Position numbers and translations under genes: made by a program
The notes under the pieces: model-generated
Told to the model about the DNA's origin: nothing
Databases searched by the model: none
What the model saw: only the letters and a program-made list of their open reading frames with translations
NCBI RefSeq assembly: GCF_000743705.1
Contig: NZ_JQEZ01000003.1
Span: 62,014-126,013, forward strand
Reading direction: 5' to 3'
DNA length: 64,000 nt
Source: Ruegeria halocynthiae
GTDB taxonomy: Bacteria; Pseudomonadota; Alphaproteobacteria; Rhodobacterales; Rhodobacteraceae
Shown: piece after piece, positions 44,765 to 54,075 of the stretch
How positions within the stretch are numbered: position 1 is the stretch's first letter
Layout of the letters: every line of letters starts with the position of its first letter

Positions 44765-46069
44765 ATGACCAACCTGAAACTCTGCGCAACCGCTGCCACC
44801 ATCGCGTTCACCGCGACCGCAGCCTTTGCTGAAACCGAAATCACCTGGTGGCACGCAATGGGCGGTCAGCTGGGTGAGACCGTCAACCAAATCGCACAGG
44901 ACTTCAACGCAAGCCAGGACGAATACAAGATCACTCCGATCTACAAAGGCAGCTACGAAGAGACCCTGACCGCAGGCATCGCCGCCTTCCGCGCGGGCGA
45001 ACAGCCCAACGTCATGCAGGTGTTTGACGCCGGTGCTGCCACGGTGATCGGCGCCAAGGGCGCGACTATCCCGGTTCAGGATCTGCTGTCCAACAATGGT
45101 GCCGACTTCGACATCAACGACTATATCGCGGGCGTTCGCTATTTCTATGCCGACAGTGACGGCAAGATGATCGGCATGCCGTTCAACTCGTCCACCCCGA
45201 TCATGTATTACAATATCGACGCGCTGGAAGCCGCCGGTGTAACCCCGCCGAAAACCTGGGAAGAGTTCCAGTCGACCACCGCTCCGGCGTTGAAAGACGC
45301 GGGCTATGTCGCCCTCAGCCAGTCGCACCTGCCCTGGATCTTTACCGAAAACTTCATGTCGCGTCACGATCTGCCGTTTGCGACCAATAACAACGGATAT
45401 GACGGTACCGACACTGAAATCCTGGTCAACAATGACGCGATCAAGGCCCATTTCACCGCTGTCAGCGAGTGGAAAGAAAACGGCATGTTCGAATGGTACG
45501 GCACCGGCTGGGGCGACAACCAGAAACCGTTCGAAGAAGGCAAGGTTGCCATCTGGCTGGGTTCGTCGGGTTCCTTCGGTGGTTTGCTGCAAAAAGACCT
45601 GCCGTTCGAGTTCAGCGCGGTTGAGCTGCCGTATTGGGAAGCCGTCACCACCGAACCGACCCAAACCTTCATCGGTGGCGCAGCCCTGTTTGCCATGTCC
45701 GGCAAATCCGACGAAGAAAACAAGGCAACCGCCGAATTCTTCCGCTTTCTGACTGCGCCTGAAACCCAGTACTTCTGGCATCAGGAAACCGGTTATGTGC
45801 CGATCACCGAGGCCGCCTATGAAGTTGCCAAGAAAGACGGCCACTATGACCGTTTCCCGGCCGCCGAAGTCGGCATCACCCAACTGTCGGCCAAAGCCGG
45901 TGAAAACACCAAAGGCTATCGCATGGGTTTCTATGTCCAGATCCGCGACATCATGAACCGCGAATATGGCCGCATCCTGACTGGTGAAACCGACGTGGAA
46001 ACCGCATTCAAGACCATCGAGGCTGAAGCCAACGCACTGTTGGCCCGCTTTGCCAAGACCCAGAGCTAA
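44765..46069 (+). CDS. ugpB: ABC transporter substrate-binding protein, UgpB-like
   Basis: This 434-residue binding protein has a signal peptide (ending ATAAFAET) and strong resemblance to UgpB, the sn-glycerol-3-phosphate/glycerophosphodiester binding protein. Examples are EITWWHAMGGQLGE, YKGSYEETLTAGIAAFRAG, FNSSTPIMYYN and FWHQETGYVPITEAAYE. The start at 44765 follows a GGAG ribosome site. It heads an operon with UgpA-, UgpE- and UgpC-like genes. The sugar-gene neighbours and LacI regulator mean the real ligand may be a glycoside or other polyol derivative. Confidence 0.88.
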   Translation: MTNLKLCATAATIAFTATAAFAETEITWWHAMGGQLGETVNQIAQDFNASQDEYKITPIYKGSYEETLTAGIAAFRAGEQPNVMQVFDAGAATVIGAKGATIPVQDLLSNNGADFDINDYIAGVRYFYADSDGKMIGMPFNSSTPIMYYNIDALEAAGVTPPKTWEEFQSTTAPALKDAGYVALSQSHLPWIFTENFMSRHDLPFATNNNGYDGTDTEILVNNDAIKAHFTAVSEWKENGMFEWYGTGWGDNQKPFEEGKVAIWLGSSGSFGGLLQKDLPFEFSAVELPYWEAVTTEPTQTFIGGAALFAMSGKSDEENKATAEFFRFLTAPETQYFWHQETGYVPITEAAYEVAKKDGHYDRFPAAEVGITQLSAKAGENTKGYRMGFYVQIRDIMNREYGRILTGETDVETAFKTIEAEANALLARFAKTQS

Positions 46070-46087
46070 ACTCTGAATCACCCCCAG

Positions 46088-46126
46088 GATGGTCGCGCCG
46101 CTTTGGCGCGGCCATCGTTCTTTTTG
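46088..46126 (+). terminator. Terminator-like hairpin between binding-protein and permease genes
   Basis: A 12-bp stem with one G-U pair (GATGGTCGCGCC / GGCGCGGCCATC) and a five-base loop is followed by GTTCTTTTTG. It lies 19 bases after the binding-protein stop and 14 bases before the permease ATG. It likely terminates part of the transcripts so that the binding protein is made in excess. Confidence 0.7.
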
Positions 46127-46140
46127 ACAACGGACACCTT

Positions 46141-47022
46141 ATGAAACGCGCGGGCTTCGACAATATTTGGCTACCAGTGGCGCTGCTGCTGCCGCAACTG
46201 ATGATCATCGCCATCTTCTTTTATTGGCCTGCGGGCTGGGCGCTGCAGTCATCGTTCTTCCTTCAGGACCCGTTCGGGTTTGGTTCAACCTACGTCGGGG
46301 CAGAAAACTATACCTCGCTGCTGGGCAATGATCAGTACAAGCGCATCGCCTGGTTCACGGTTGTCTTTTCGGTGCTTGTCACCTTTTTCTCGCTGGCCAT
46401 TGCGCTGTTGCTGGCCGTCAAGGCCGACAAGGTGCTGCGCGGGGCCCGGACCTATCGGACGCTGTTGATGTGGGTCTATGCCATCGCCCCGCCGGTGGCC
46501 GGTTTCCTTGGCATCTTGTTCTTTGACCAAAGCACCGGACCGTTGACCAAGTTCTTTCAGATGTTCGGCTGGGATTTCAAACTGGGCGTCGATTACAACG
46601 CGACGGCAACAGCGATGGTCATCGTGGCCGTGTGGAAGCAAATCCCGGTCAACTTCATCTTCTTCCTGTCGGGCTTGCAATCCATCCCGCGTTCCGTGCG
46701 CGAGGCGGCGATGATCGACAATCGTTCCGCCACCGGCCGGTTCTGGCAGGTGACCTTTCCGCTGCTGGCGCCCACGGCGTTCTTTTTGCTGATCATCAAC
46801 ATCACCTACGCGCTGTTCGACACCTTCGGCATCATTGATGCGCTGATGAAGGGTGAGCCAGGCAACAACCCGATGACGCTGGTCTACAAGGTCTATATCG
46901 ACGGCTTTCGCGGTAATGATCTTGGCGGATCGTCGGCTCAGTCGGTTGTCCTGATGGCCCTTGTTCTGATCCTGACCGTCTTTCAGTTCCGGCTGCTTGA
47001 ACGCCGGATTCACTATACCTGA
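46141..47022 (+). CDS. ugpA: ABC transporter permease, UgpA-like
   Basis: This 293-residue MalF-type permease has about six membrane helices, starting LPVALLLPQLMIIAIFFYWPAG. The EAA coupling loop is SVREAAMIDNRSATGRFWQVTF. It pairs with the UgpE-like permease that follows 11 bases after its stop. It belongs to the CUT1 carbohydrate importer class together with the upstream binding protein and downstream UgpC-like ATPase. Confidence 0.9.
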   Translation: MKRAGFDNIWLPVALLLPQLMIIAIFFYWPAGWALQSSFFLQDPFGFGSTYVGAENYTSLLGNDQYKRIAWFTVVFSVLVTFFSLAIALLLAVKADKVLRGARTYRTLLMWVYAIAPPVAGFLGILFFDQSTGPLTKFFQMFGWDFKLGVDYNATATAMVIVAVWKQIPVNFIFFLSGLQSIPRSVREAAMIDNRSATGRFWQVTFPLLAPTAFFLLIINITYALFDTFGIIDALMKGEPGNNPMTLVYKVYIDGFRGNDLGGSSAQSVVLMALVLILTVFQFRLLERRIHYT

Positions 47023-47033
47023 GGGGGCTTATC

Positions 47034-47927
47034 GTGGCTGACACAACACTTGAAACACCCGCTGTAATTCCCCATCGCCGCAAAATCCGCTGGGGCACGG
47101 TCGGGGACCACGCGGTTCTGATCCTTGGATCGCTGCTGATGATCCTGCCGCCGCTTTTGGCGCTGACCACGGCCAGTCATGATGCGGTGACGATCCACCG
47201 CGAAGGGCTGCAACTGACGCTGGGCGACGATCTGGGCAAGAACTTTCATGCCGCCATGTTCGAAAAGGGCGGGTTCACCCAAACGGTCGATGGCATGTTG
47301 ATGCTGATGAACTCGTTCATTCTGGGCGTGGGCTTTGCGGTTGGCAAAATTGTCATCTCGATGATGGCGGCCTATGCGATTGTCTATTTCCGCCTGCGGT
47401 TCGCAACGCTGGCATTCTGGATCATCTTCACCACCCTGCTGCTGCCGCTTGAGGTGCGCATCCTGCCATCTTACGAAGCGATCCAGAAGCTGGGTCTGAC
47501 CAACACCTATACCGGGTTGATCGTGCCCCTGATCGCCTCGGCCACTGGAACCTTCTTTTTCCGGCAGTTCTTTATGTCGGTGCCCGAAGAACTGGCCGAG
47601 GCCGCCCGCATTGATGGCGCAGGTCCGTGGAAGTTCTTTGTCGACATCCTCGTCCCGCTCAGCCAGACGATGATCGCGGCGATCTTCATCATCATGTTTG
47701 TCTTTGGCTGGAACCAGTATCTGTGGCCAACCCTGATCACCACCGATGAAAGCTTTTTCACGCTGGTTCGCGGTATCAAGCAGATCGTCCTGTCCTATAC
47801 CGACAGTCAGATCCCCGAGCACGGGCAGGCACTGGCGTTGGCTATCGTGGCGATGATCCCGCCCGTGGTGATCGTCGTCTTTTTCCAGAACTGGTTCGTC
47901 AAGGGCCTTACAGAATCCGACAAATAA
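47034..47927 (+). CDS. ugpE: ABC transporter permease, UgpE-like
   Basis: This 297-residue MalG/UgpE-type permease has an N-terminal cytoplasmic stretch and membrane helices. The EAA loop is [20 protein letters not shown], and the C-terminal helix ends [10 protein letters not shown], as in UgpE. The start is GTG at 47034. It forms the second half of the channel with the UgpA-like protein; the ATPase gene begins 11 bases after its stop. Confidence 0.9.
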   Translation: MADTTLETPAVIPHRRKIRWGTVGDHAVLILGSLLMILPPLLALTTASHDAVTIHREGLQLTLGDDLGKNFHAAMFEKGGFTQTVDGMLMLMNSFILGVGFAVGKIVISMMAAYAIVYFRLRFATLAFWIIFTTLLLPLEVRILPSYEAIQKLGLTNTYTGLIVPLIASATGTFFFRQFFMSVPEELAEAARIDGAGPWKFFVDILVPLSQTMIAAIFIIMFVFGWNQYLWPTLITTDESFFTLVRGIKQIVLSYTDSQIPEHGQALALAIVAMIPPVVIVVFFQNWFVKGLTESDK

Positions 47928-47938
47928 GGAATACGCGC

Positions 47939-48985
47939 ATGGCTCAGGTCAGTTTAGAGGGCATCCGCAAGGTCTATCCCAATGGCTACAACGCGGTCGA
48001 AACCACCAGTTTCAACATTCGCGATGGCGAGTTCGTCGTGCTTGTTGGCCCATCAGGGTGCGGCAAGTCCACCTTGCTGCGGATGATTGCAGGGCTGGAG
48101 GATATCACCGAAGGTGTGCTGAAGATCGGCGACCGGGTGGTGAACGATGTGGACCCGGCAGATCGGGACATCGCGATGGTGTTCCAAAACTACGCCCTGT
48201 ACCCGCATATGACAGTCCGCAAGAATATCGGCTACGGGCTGAAAAACCGGGGCATCCCGGCGTCCGAGATTGACGCCAAGGTTCAGGACGCGGCCAAGAT
48301 GCTGAATCTGACCGAATATCTGGATCGCAAACCGGCGCAATTGTCGGGCGGTCAGCGTCAGCGGGTTGCCATGGGCCGCGCCGTGGTCCGCGACCCGGCC
48401 CTGTTCCTGTTTGACGAGCCGCTGTCAAACCTGGATGCGAAACTACGCAACCAGATGCGGATCGAGATCAAGGCTCTGCAACGCCGCCTTGGAACCACGG
48501 CGGTTTATGTCACCCACGATCAGGTCGAAGCGATGACCATGGCCGACCGTATCATCGTGCTGAACGCGGGCCGGATCGAACAGATCGGCACACCGTCCGA
48601 GATTTATCACAACCCGGCTTCAACCTTTGTCGCCTCGTTCATGGGTGCGCCGCCGATGAATTTGATCGACGCCCAGGTCGATCAGGGGCAAGTTCGGATC
48701 AATGGGTACAACAGGGTGATGCCCGCACCCGCTGCGCATTCCGGCCCGGTGACCATGGGCATCCGCCCCGAAGACGTTACGCTGAACGCAGATGGCGATA
48801 TCCGCTTTCACGTCGACATTCTGGAGGAGCTGGGTGCCCACCGCCTGCTGCACGGCGCCATCGCCGATCAACCGTTCACCGTGATGGTCAACAAGGATCA
48901 TGCGGCGGACATCGGGGAAACAGGCATCAGCCTGAAGCCCGACGCGCTTAGGTTGTTCGACATGGAAACAGGCCAAAAGCTGTGA
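47939..48985 (+). CDS. ugpC: ABC transporter ATP-binding protein, UgpC/MalK-like
   Basis: This 348-residue CUT1 ATPase has Walker [15 protein letters not shown]-loop [14 protein letters not shown], signature [14 protein letters not shown] and Walker [15 protein letters not shown]-terminal OB-fold regulatory domain ([10 protein letters not shown]) is included. It energises the UgpAE-like channel. MalK/UgpC proteins may energise more than one importer. Its stop overlaps the GTG start of the following hydrolase gene (GTGA). Confidence 0.92.
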   Translation: MAQVSLEGIRKVYPNGYNAVETTSFNIRDGEFVVLVGPSGCGKSTLLRMIAGLEDITEGVLKIGDRVVNDVDPADRDIAMVFQNYALYPHMTVRKNIGYGLKNRGIPASEIDAKVQDAAKMLNLTEYLDRKPAQLSGGQRQRVAMGRAVVRDPALFLFDEPLSNLDAKLRNQMRIEIKALQRRLGTTAVYVTHDQVEAMTMADRIIVLNAGRIEQIGTPSEIYHNPASTFVASFMGAPPMNLIDAQVDQGQVRINGYNRVMPAPAAHSGPVTMGIRPEDVTLNADGDIRFHVDILEELGAHRLLHGAIADQPFTVMVNKDHAADIGETGISLKPDALRLFDMETGQKL

Positions 48986-49980
48986 TCACGAACACCGTTG
49001 ACGCCCTGCCCGCAGTCACTGCGACCCAGCGGGCCGGGATCCTTGCTGGGCCTCGGACAGCCGAAGCCCACCGGGCATTGTTGGCGGGTGTTCCGGCTAT
49101 GAATACGCTGCAACTGGGTGGGGCCGCGCAGGCCTCGACATTGCCGGCCGAATTCACCGTGGCCGCCTGGAATGTAGAGCGTTGTCTTTTCCCCGAAGCG
49201 ACTGCGGCGCATCTGGGCAAAATCTCACCCGACATTGTTCTGTTGTCCGAGGTCGATCACGGTATGGCGCGCACCGCGCAGCGCCACACGACCGAGGTGA
49301 TGGCCAACGCAATGTCCATGACCTATGCCTTTGGGGTCGAATTCTACGAACTGGGTCTGGGTGGCGAGAGCGAACGCCATTTCTGCGCGGATGACTTCAA
49401 CGCTTTGGGCTGGCACGGCAATGCGATCCTGTCTTCGGTCCCGTTCCAACGCACCGCGCTGATCCGGCTTGACGATCATGGGCATTGGTTCGCGGCTGAC
49501 GCCCGTGCATGCGATCCTGATCAACCGCGTATCGGTGGTCGCGTCGCCATCGCGGGGATTGTTGCAACCGAGACCGGATCACTCTGTGTCGTCTCCACCC
49601 ATCTGGAAAGCAATGCTGACGTCCCGCACCGGCGCCACCAATTCGAACGGCTGCTGGATGCGGTCGACAGGTTTGCCCCTGATATGCCCGTCATCATTGG
49701 CGGCGACCTGAACACCGGAAACCACCTGCCGCCCGATTTCGACTGGCGGCGGGAAACTTTGTTCGATCTGGCTGAAACCCGGGGCTATTCATGGTCTTTC
49801 ACGGCCCAGGGCATTACGACACGGCCCAGCCTGATAACTCCGCACCCGGACCGCGCGATGAAGCTGGACTGGCTGGCCGCGCGTGGCCTGACATGCCGGG
49901 ACAACGGAGTGCTGTCGTCAATCTCGGACGAGGGCACTCCTCTGTCCGACCATGACTGCGTTTGGTGCCGGGCCTGCTGA
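48982..49980 (+). CDS. Endonuclease/exonuclease/phosphatase-fold hydrolase
   Basis: This 332-residue protein has the EEP (DNase I-like) fold. The motifs are [11 protein letters not shown] (first metal-site strand), [13 protein letters not shown] (Glu metal ligand), [22 protein letters not shown] (Asp-Asn) and a C-terminal LSDHDCVW (Asp-His). It begins at GTG 48982, coupled to the ATPase gene. At the end of an ugp-like operon, where UgpQ phosphodiesterase usually sits, it could cleave an imported phosphodiester. That is inference; the fold also covers nucleases and lipid phosphatases. No signal peptide is evident, so action in the cytoplasm is likely. Confidence 0.85.
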   Translation: MITNTVDALPAVTATQRAGILAGPRTAEAHRALLAGVPAMNTLQLGGAAQASTLPAEFTVAAWNVERCLFPEATAAHLGKISPDIVLLSEVDHGMARTAQRHTTEVMANAMSMTYAFGVEFYELGLGGESERHFCADDFNALGWHGNAILSSVPFQRTALIRLDDHGHWFAADARACDPDQPRIGGRVAIAGIVATETGSLCVVSTHLESNADVPHRRHQFERLLDAVDRFAPDMPVIIGGDLNTGNHLPPDFDWRRETLFDLAETRGYSWSFTAQGITTRPSLITPHPDRAMKLDWLAARGLTCRDNGVLSSISDEGTPLSDHDCVWCRAC

Positions 49981-50068
49981 ACCCTGCACAATTGGCATGA
50001 TCCAGCGGCAAAGCCACGCCCAAACAGCCCGCATGGAACCGGGTAATTCTGCCTGCCAACAGATAAGT

Positions 50069-50092
50069 CCCTTTTCCTAAACCGGAAAAGGG
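50069..50092. terminator. Inverted repeat after the EEP hydrolase operon
   Basis: A perfect 9-bp inverted repeat, CCCTTTTCC / GGAAAAGGG, has a six-base loop. It lies 89 bases after the hydrolase stop and 44 bases before the next gene. It has no U-run and may be either a terminator or an operator/leader element of the following gene. Confidence 0.4.
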
Positions 50093-50135
50093 CATTAACA
50101 TGGACCGGACAACCACAGGAGGAAGGACCGGTCTG

Positions 50136-50411
50136 ATGGTTACCAAAGCAGAGCTTGAAGCCCAGGTTGCTGAGCTGCGCCGTCAACTGGCCGCGCAATC
50201 CGCCGCAAACGCCAATGCACATTCGACGGATCAAGACGCATCGGCAAATCCGCATGATACGATGGCCGACAAAATTGCCGATAACATCGACACCTGGTCC
50301 ACCCAGATCGAAGACGCGCTGACCGAGTTGGAGGACCTGCCGCACAAAAAGCCGGTTCTGTTTGCACTTGGCATTTTCACGCTTGGCTATCTGCTTGGCC
50401 GATCCCGGTAG
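50136..50411 (+). CDS. Small single-helix membrane protein (DUF883-like layout)
   Basis: This 91-residue protein has an N-terminal coiled-coil-like stretch (TKAELEAQVAELRRQLAAQ), an acidic amphipathic middle and one C-terminal membrane helix ending LGIFTLGYLLGRSR. The layout resembles ElaB/DUF883-type inner-membrane proteins that tether ribosomes or respond to stress. I do not claim membership. The start at 50136 follows GGAGGAAGG by about nine bases; an ATG at 50100 precedes the ribosome site and is rejected. The next gene follows after 11 bases. Confidence 0.7.
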   Translation: MVTKAELEAQVAELRRQLAAQSAANANAHSTDQDASANPHDTMADKIADNIDTWSTQIEDALTELEDLPHKKPVLFALGIFTLGYLLGRSR

Positions 50412-50422
50412 GAGCCCCTGAC

Positions 50423-50884
50423 ATGAGCCGTATTTCCCGCAATATCTCGATCATTCTGCGCGCCGAAAGGTTGATTGCCCAAAGACATGTCACCGTTGCG
50501 GCAAAACGCACCGGATTCTATGCCGCCGCCGGGCTGGCGGTTGGATTGGCGGTCGTCATGCTGAACGTGGCCGGGTTCTTCTGGTTGTCCGCGACACTGT
50601 CGAAACCGCTGGCCGCAGTGATTATGGCCGGGGCCAATCTGGTACTTGCCGTCATTCTGGGGCTGTTTGCCAATTCGCTGAACGCGGATACGGACACATC
50701 AGCCGCTGTCGAGCTGAGGGACATGGCCCTGCAAGACATTGAAACCGAAATCACGGACGGGCTGTCAGAGGCCCGCAACACCATGGCCAGCATCCGACGG
50801 GACCCTGTCGGCACCCTGACCCCCGAGGTGTTCAGCGTCATCCTGAGAACCCTGATCAAATACGCCCGCAGCCGAAAGGAATAG
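50423..50884 (+). CDS. Holin-X/phage-holin-superfamily III-like membrane protein
   Basis: This 153-residue protein has two adjacent membrane helices in the first half (TGFYAAAGLAVGLAVVMLNVAG and LAAVIMAGANLVLAVILGLF) and a charged cytoplasmic tail (MALQDIETEITDGLSEARN). That is the pattern of the putative holin-X family, which is widespread in non-phage contexts. It probably forms a unit with the small membrane protein upstream. No phage genes are near, so a lysis role is unlikely. It converges with ackA, 12 bases away. Confidence 0.7.
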   Translation: MSRISRNISIILRAERLIAQRHVTVAAKRTGFYAAAGLAVGLAVVMLNVAGFFWLSATLSKPLAAVIMAGANLVLAVILGLFANSLNADTDTSAAVELRDMALQDIETEITDGLSEARNTMASIRRDPVGTLTPEVFSVILRTLIKYARSRKE

Positions 50885-50895
50885 GCTGACCGGCG

Positions 50896-52068
50896 TTACT
50901 GAATCATCTTGGCTGCGGCGCGCGCGATGACCATTTCCTCGTTTGTGGGAATGGACAGGATGCGAACGCGGCTGAAATCCGTCGACAGCACCGTGCCGCC
51001 ATCTGCATTTCGGTTGTGATCCATTTCGATCCCGATCCACCGCATTCCGTCACATACCATCTGTCGGATCTGGGCCGCGTTTTCCCCGACACCGCCGGTG
51101 AACACCAGTGCGTCGATCCCTTCCAGCGCAGCGGACAAGGCCCCCAGTTCACGCCGAATTCGGAACACGTAATAGTCGATGGCCCTGCGCGCCTCGGGCG
51201 TGTCCGCCGCCAGCAACGTTCGCATGTCAGATGAGATACCCGACAAGCCCAGCAAACCAGATTTGCGGTAAAGAACCTCGGCTATTTCGTCAGCCGTCAT
51301 CCCGTCCTGCTGCATCATGTAAAGGACCACACCCGGATCCAACTGACCGCTGCGTGTGCCCATCGGCAAACCATCCAACGCCGAAAACCCCATGGTCGAG
51401 GCCACGGCCCGCCCGCCCGAGATCGCGCACATCGACGCACCGTTACCCAGATGCGCAACAACCACGCGACCTTCGTACAGGCCCGGCGCGATTTCCTTTA
51501 GCTTTTGCGAGATATAGTCATAGCTCAGCCCGTGGAACCCGTACCTGCGTACACCCTTGTCATAGTAGCTTTGCGGCAAGGCGAACGTATCGTTCACCCA
51601 AGGATGCGTGCGGTGAAACGCGGTGTCGAAACAGGCCACCTGAACGGTGCCGGGAAAGGCCGCGCTGGCCGCGCGGATACCGGCTAGGCTGTAGGGTTGG
51701 TGCAGCGGCGCAAAGGGGATGAAACCGGTCAGGGTCTCGATCACGCTGTCATCGACCAGAACCGGTTCGGAATACACCGTTCCACCATGCACAACCCGGT
51801 GACCGATCGCGCGCACCTGAATGTCCGGAAGGTATTCCTGTGCCATTTCCAGAAAGGCGTGGATGGCTTCATCGTGGCTATTGGTGTCGGTCAACGCCCG
51901 GTCAACTGACCGTCCACCCGCGGATTGTGCCAGCAGGCGCGGCGCATCGCCCAACCGCTCAATCTGACCACGCCAGCGCATGCTGGGCCGGTTACCCTCT
52001 ACCAGTTCATACAGTGCGAATTTCAAAGAAGAGGACCCAGCATTCAGTGCCAGAATATGGTCAGCCAT
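50896..52068 (-). CDS. ackA: Acetate kinase
   Basis: This 390-residue acetate/propionate kinase interconverts acetyl phosphate and ADP with acetate and ATP. The motifs are LALNAGSSSLKFALY at the N terminus, GHRVVHGG, VVAHLGNGASMCAI, FSALDGLPMGTRSG and ALVFTGGVGENAAQ. The start at 52068 (MADHILALN) begins the domain and overlaps the upstream phosphotransacetylase-type gene by eight bases. The two form a Pta-AckA style pathway running acetyl-CoA to acetate or the reverse. Confidence 0.95.
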   Translation of the reverse strand: MADHILALNAGSSSLKFALYELVEGNRPSMRWRGQIERLGDAPRLLAQSAGGRSVDRALTDTNSHDEAIHAFLEMAQEYLPDIQVRAIGHRVVHGGTVYSEPVLVDDSVIETLTGFIPFAPLHQPYSLAGIRAASAAFPGTVQVACFDTAFHRTHPWVNDTFALPQSYYDKGVRRYGFHGLSYDYISQKLKEIAPGLYEGRVVVAHLGNGASMCAISGGRAVASTMGFSALDGLPMGTRSGQLDPGVVLYMMQQDGMTADEIAEVLYRKSGLLGLSGISSDMRTLLAADTPEARRAIDYYVFRIRRELGALSAALEGIDALVFTGGVGENAAQIRQMVCDGMRWIGIEMDHNRNADGGTVLSTDFSRVRILSIPTNEEMVIARAAAKMIQ

Positions 52069-53455
52069 TGATTTTGCCCCTGGTCGCAAATGAATGCAAA
52101 GCCGCCACCGCACAAGAAGCCAGACGCGATGCGTCATCATCCGCGCGCGATGTCAGAATGATCGGCGCGGCTGCCCCCACCACTATTCCAGCGGCTTCAG
52201 CATGAGAGATATAGGTCAACTGTTTCGCCACCATATTCCCCGCTTCGATGTTCGGGGCCACCAGAATATCAGCCGCCCCGGCAACCTCTGACGTGATGCC
52301 CTTGGTGCGGGCGGCGTTCAGATCGACCGCGTTGTCCATTGCCAGCGGGCCATCGACCAAACCACCTTTGATCTGGCCACGTTCAGCCATTTTGGACAGT
52401 AGCGCCGCATCAACCGACGACGGCATGTGCGGATTGATCGTCTCAACCGCTGACAGCACGCCAACCTTTGGGGTTTCAATGCCGATAGAGTGTGCCAGAT
52501 GGATGGCGTTCTGAACGATATCCGCCTTGGTTTCCAAATCGGGGGCGATGTTGACCGCAGCGTCCGTGACCATAATTGGCCGCGACATGCCGGGCACGTC
52601 CATCACAAACACATGCGACAGCCGCCGCCCCGTCCGCAGGCCCTTTTCACGGCGCAGCACCGCGTGCAGCAGGACATCCGTATGCAAATGCCCCTTCATC
52701 AGAGTCCGCGCCTTGCCTTCGACCACCAGATCCACCGCGCGATGGGCGGCAATCTCGTGGCTGCGGGCCTCGATAATTTCGATCCCCGACAGATCCGCGC
52801 CCAGTTCAGCCGCAGCAGCGGCGATCTTGTCGGGATCACCCACAAGGATCGGGGTGATGATGCTGTTGGAATACCCCAGCAGCGCCCCGCCCAATGAGTT
52901 CGGTTCTTCGGGCGCGACCACTGCGGTTGGCATCGGGTCCAGCGGCCTTGCCTTGACAAGCAAGGCGTCGAAATGCCGATGGCGCTGCACGACAAGACCC
53001 GGCACTTCGATGGAATCAAACTCCAGATGCTGGGTCGGTGGCGTGACCTGCACCTCACCGCTGAGGATCAGGGCGTTATCCCCGGTCCGGCGCACTTCGG
53101 CGGCGCACAGCAAATCGCCATCTTCGCGCTTTTCGGTCACCGAAACAAACGCTGTCAGCTCATCCCCGGCAACGACGGAGATGTGAAATGTCAGATTCGC
53201 CCGGCGAGTCTGAGTGCCCGCGCCCGGAAGGATATTCCCAAGTACAGCGCCCACCAGACCGGCTGGCCACAACGCCGGGGCCACCGCTTCGGGGTGCCCG
53301 TCGCCGTCACCGTCATAGCTGGCCAAATGCAGCGGATTGTGATCCCCCGAGGCCGAGGCAAAGGCATACAGGTCGTCCACAGTGCACAGCCGCGTCAGCT
53401 GCGCATTGTCACCAACTTTCAGCTGAGAGAAAGTTCGATTTTCGTGAATTTTCAT
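52061..53455 (-). CDS. MaoC-like hydratase fused to phosphate acetyl/butyryltransferase
   Basis: This 464-residue two-domain protein has an N-terminal hotdog-fold MaoC-type domain (residues 1 to about 150, with AFASASGDHNPLHL as the hydratase loop). It is joined to a C-terminal PTA_PTB domain (about 170-464, GLRTGRRLSHVFVMDVPG, TDAAVNIAPDLETKADIVQNA). Such fusions are usually annotated as bifunctional enoyl-CoA hydratase/phosphate acetyltransferase. With acetate kinase directly downstream it probably makes acetyl or acyl phosphate from acyl-CoA. The start at 53455 (MKIHENRTFSQLKVGD) begins the MaoC domain. Confidence 0.92.
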   Translation of the reverse strand: MKIHENRTFSQLKVGDNAQLTRLCTVDDLYAFASASGDHNPLHLASYDGDGDGHPEAVAPALWPAGLVGAVLGNILPGAGTQTRRANLTFHISVVAGDELTAFVSVTEKREDGDLLCAAEVRRTGDNALILSGEVQVTPPTQHLEFDSIEVPGLVVQRHRHFDALLVKARPLDPMPTAVVAPEEPNSLGGALLGYSNSIITPILVGDPDKIAAAAAELGADLSGIEIIEARSHEIAAHRAVDLVVEGKARTLMKGHLHTDVLLHAVLRREKGLRTGRRLSHVFVMDVPGMSRPIMVTDAAVNIAPDLETKADIVQNAIHLAHSIGIETPKVGVLSAVETINPHMPSSVDAALLSKMAERGQIKGGLVDGPLAMDNAVDLNAARTKGITSEVAGAADILVAPNIEAGNMVAKQLTYISHAEAAGIVVGAAAPIILTSRADDDASRLASCAVAALHSFATRGKING

Positions 53456-54075
53456 TTGAAATGACCTTGTTTGGCGCAGCCGCATTGCGCGCCCCTACTT
53501 TGAAACTGGCAACCAAGTTCTGTTTCGGTTCACCGAGATCAAGCGTTTTGCACAGCGCACACACCTTGTCCATGTGACCCTCTGTCGGTTCCGGGCTCTT
53601 TCCCAGAATCCGCTGAATCAGATCACCCGGCCGGTTTCTGTACTTAGCTTTTGGCAGCAATCCCGACAGGGTATCGGCCGCCTTTTTTGTCACAGGTTTC
53701 AATCACGGCCTGTTCGCGCAACAAGCGTTGGCGTCGCATCCCGGGCAGCGATCACATGGCTTCGGGCACAGGCAGGGTCCGCTTTGCGGCATACCCCTGT
53801 CCGACCCAGGCGGGAATGGGGCCGCCCCAAAGCTTGCCATTGTCAGGATGGCCGAAGCGGTTGATCCACAGCCGTGTTGCTTTGCCGCTGACAATCAAGC
53901 CTCTCGCAGCCAACAGACCCTCAACGTCAGCGATGCGCAATGCAATGACAACGCTCAATCCGCACAAGCAATGACCTCATGAGGAAGGCGAATGCCCTTC
54001 AGACACAGCAAAAACGTTAGGATGTTAAGGCCGATCAGCCTGGCCAACTTGGCAATGGCAGTCTGACGCAGGTAG
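53456..54075. other. Intergenic region with transposase debris
   Basis: This region of about 620 bases between the acetyl-phosphate genes and coxG holds only one recognisable item, a fragment of an IS6-type transposase at 53752-53967. Several overlapping short frames exist but none has both a ribosome site and recognisable sequence. I see no tRNA or clear promoter palindrome. Confidence 0.45.
53752..53967 (-). pseudogene. IS6-family transposase N-terminal fragment
   Basis: A 71-codon minus-strand frame contains ADVEGLLAARGLIVSGKATR followed by LWINRFG. This closely follows the HTH region of IS6-type transposases (pattern RDVE.LLA.RG..VS...R.W...FG). The frame then loses similarity and no DDE core is present, so this is a leftover fragment. 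No terminal repeats were found. Confidence 0.55.

Noticed and set aside
44726-46081. 451-codon minus-strand frame opposite the UgpB-like gene
   Set aside because: It is antisense to a clear binding-protein gene, with no ribosome site or domain.
50423-50884. Holin-like gene as evidence of a prophage
   Set aside because: No other phage gene, integrase or attachment site is present, and holin-X-like proteins are common in ordinary chromosomes.
53409-53702. 97-codon minus-strand frame ahead of the MaoC-PTB gene
   Set aside because: It overlaps the MaoC-PTB start by 47 bases in another frame, lacks recognisable sequence and has no convincing ribosome site; a short cysteine pair (CALCK) is not enough.
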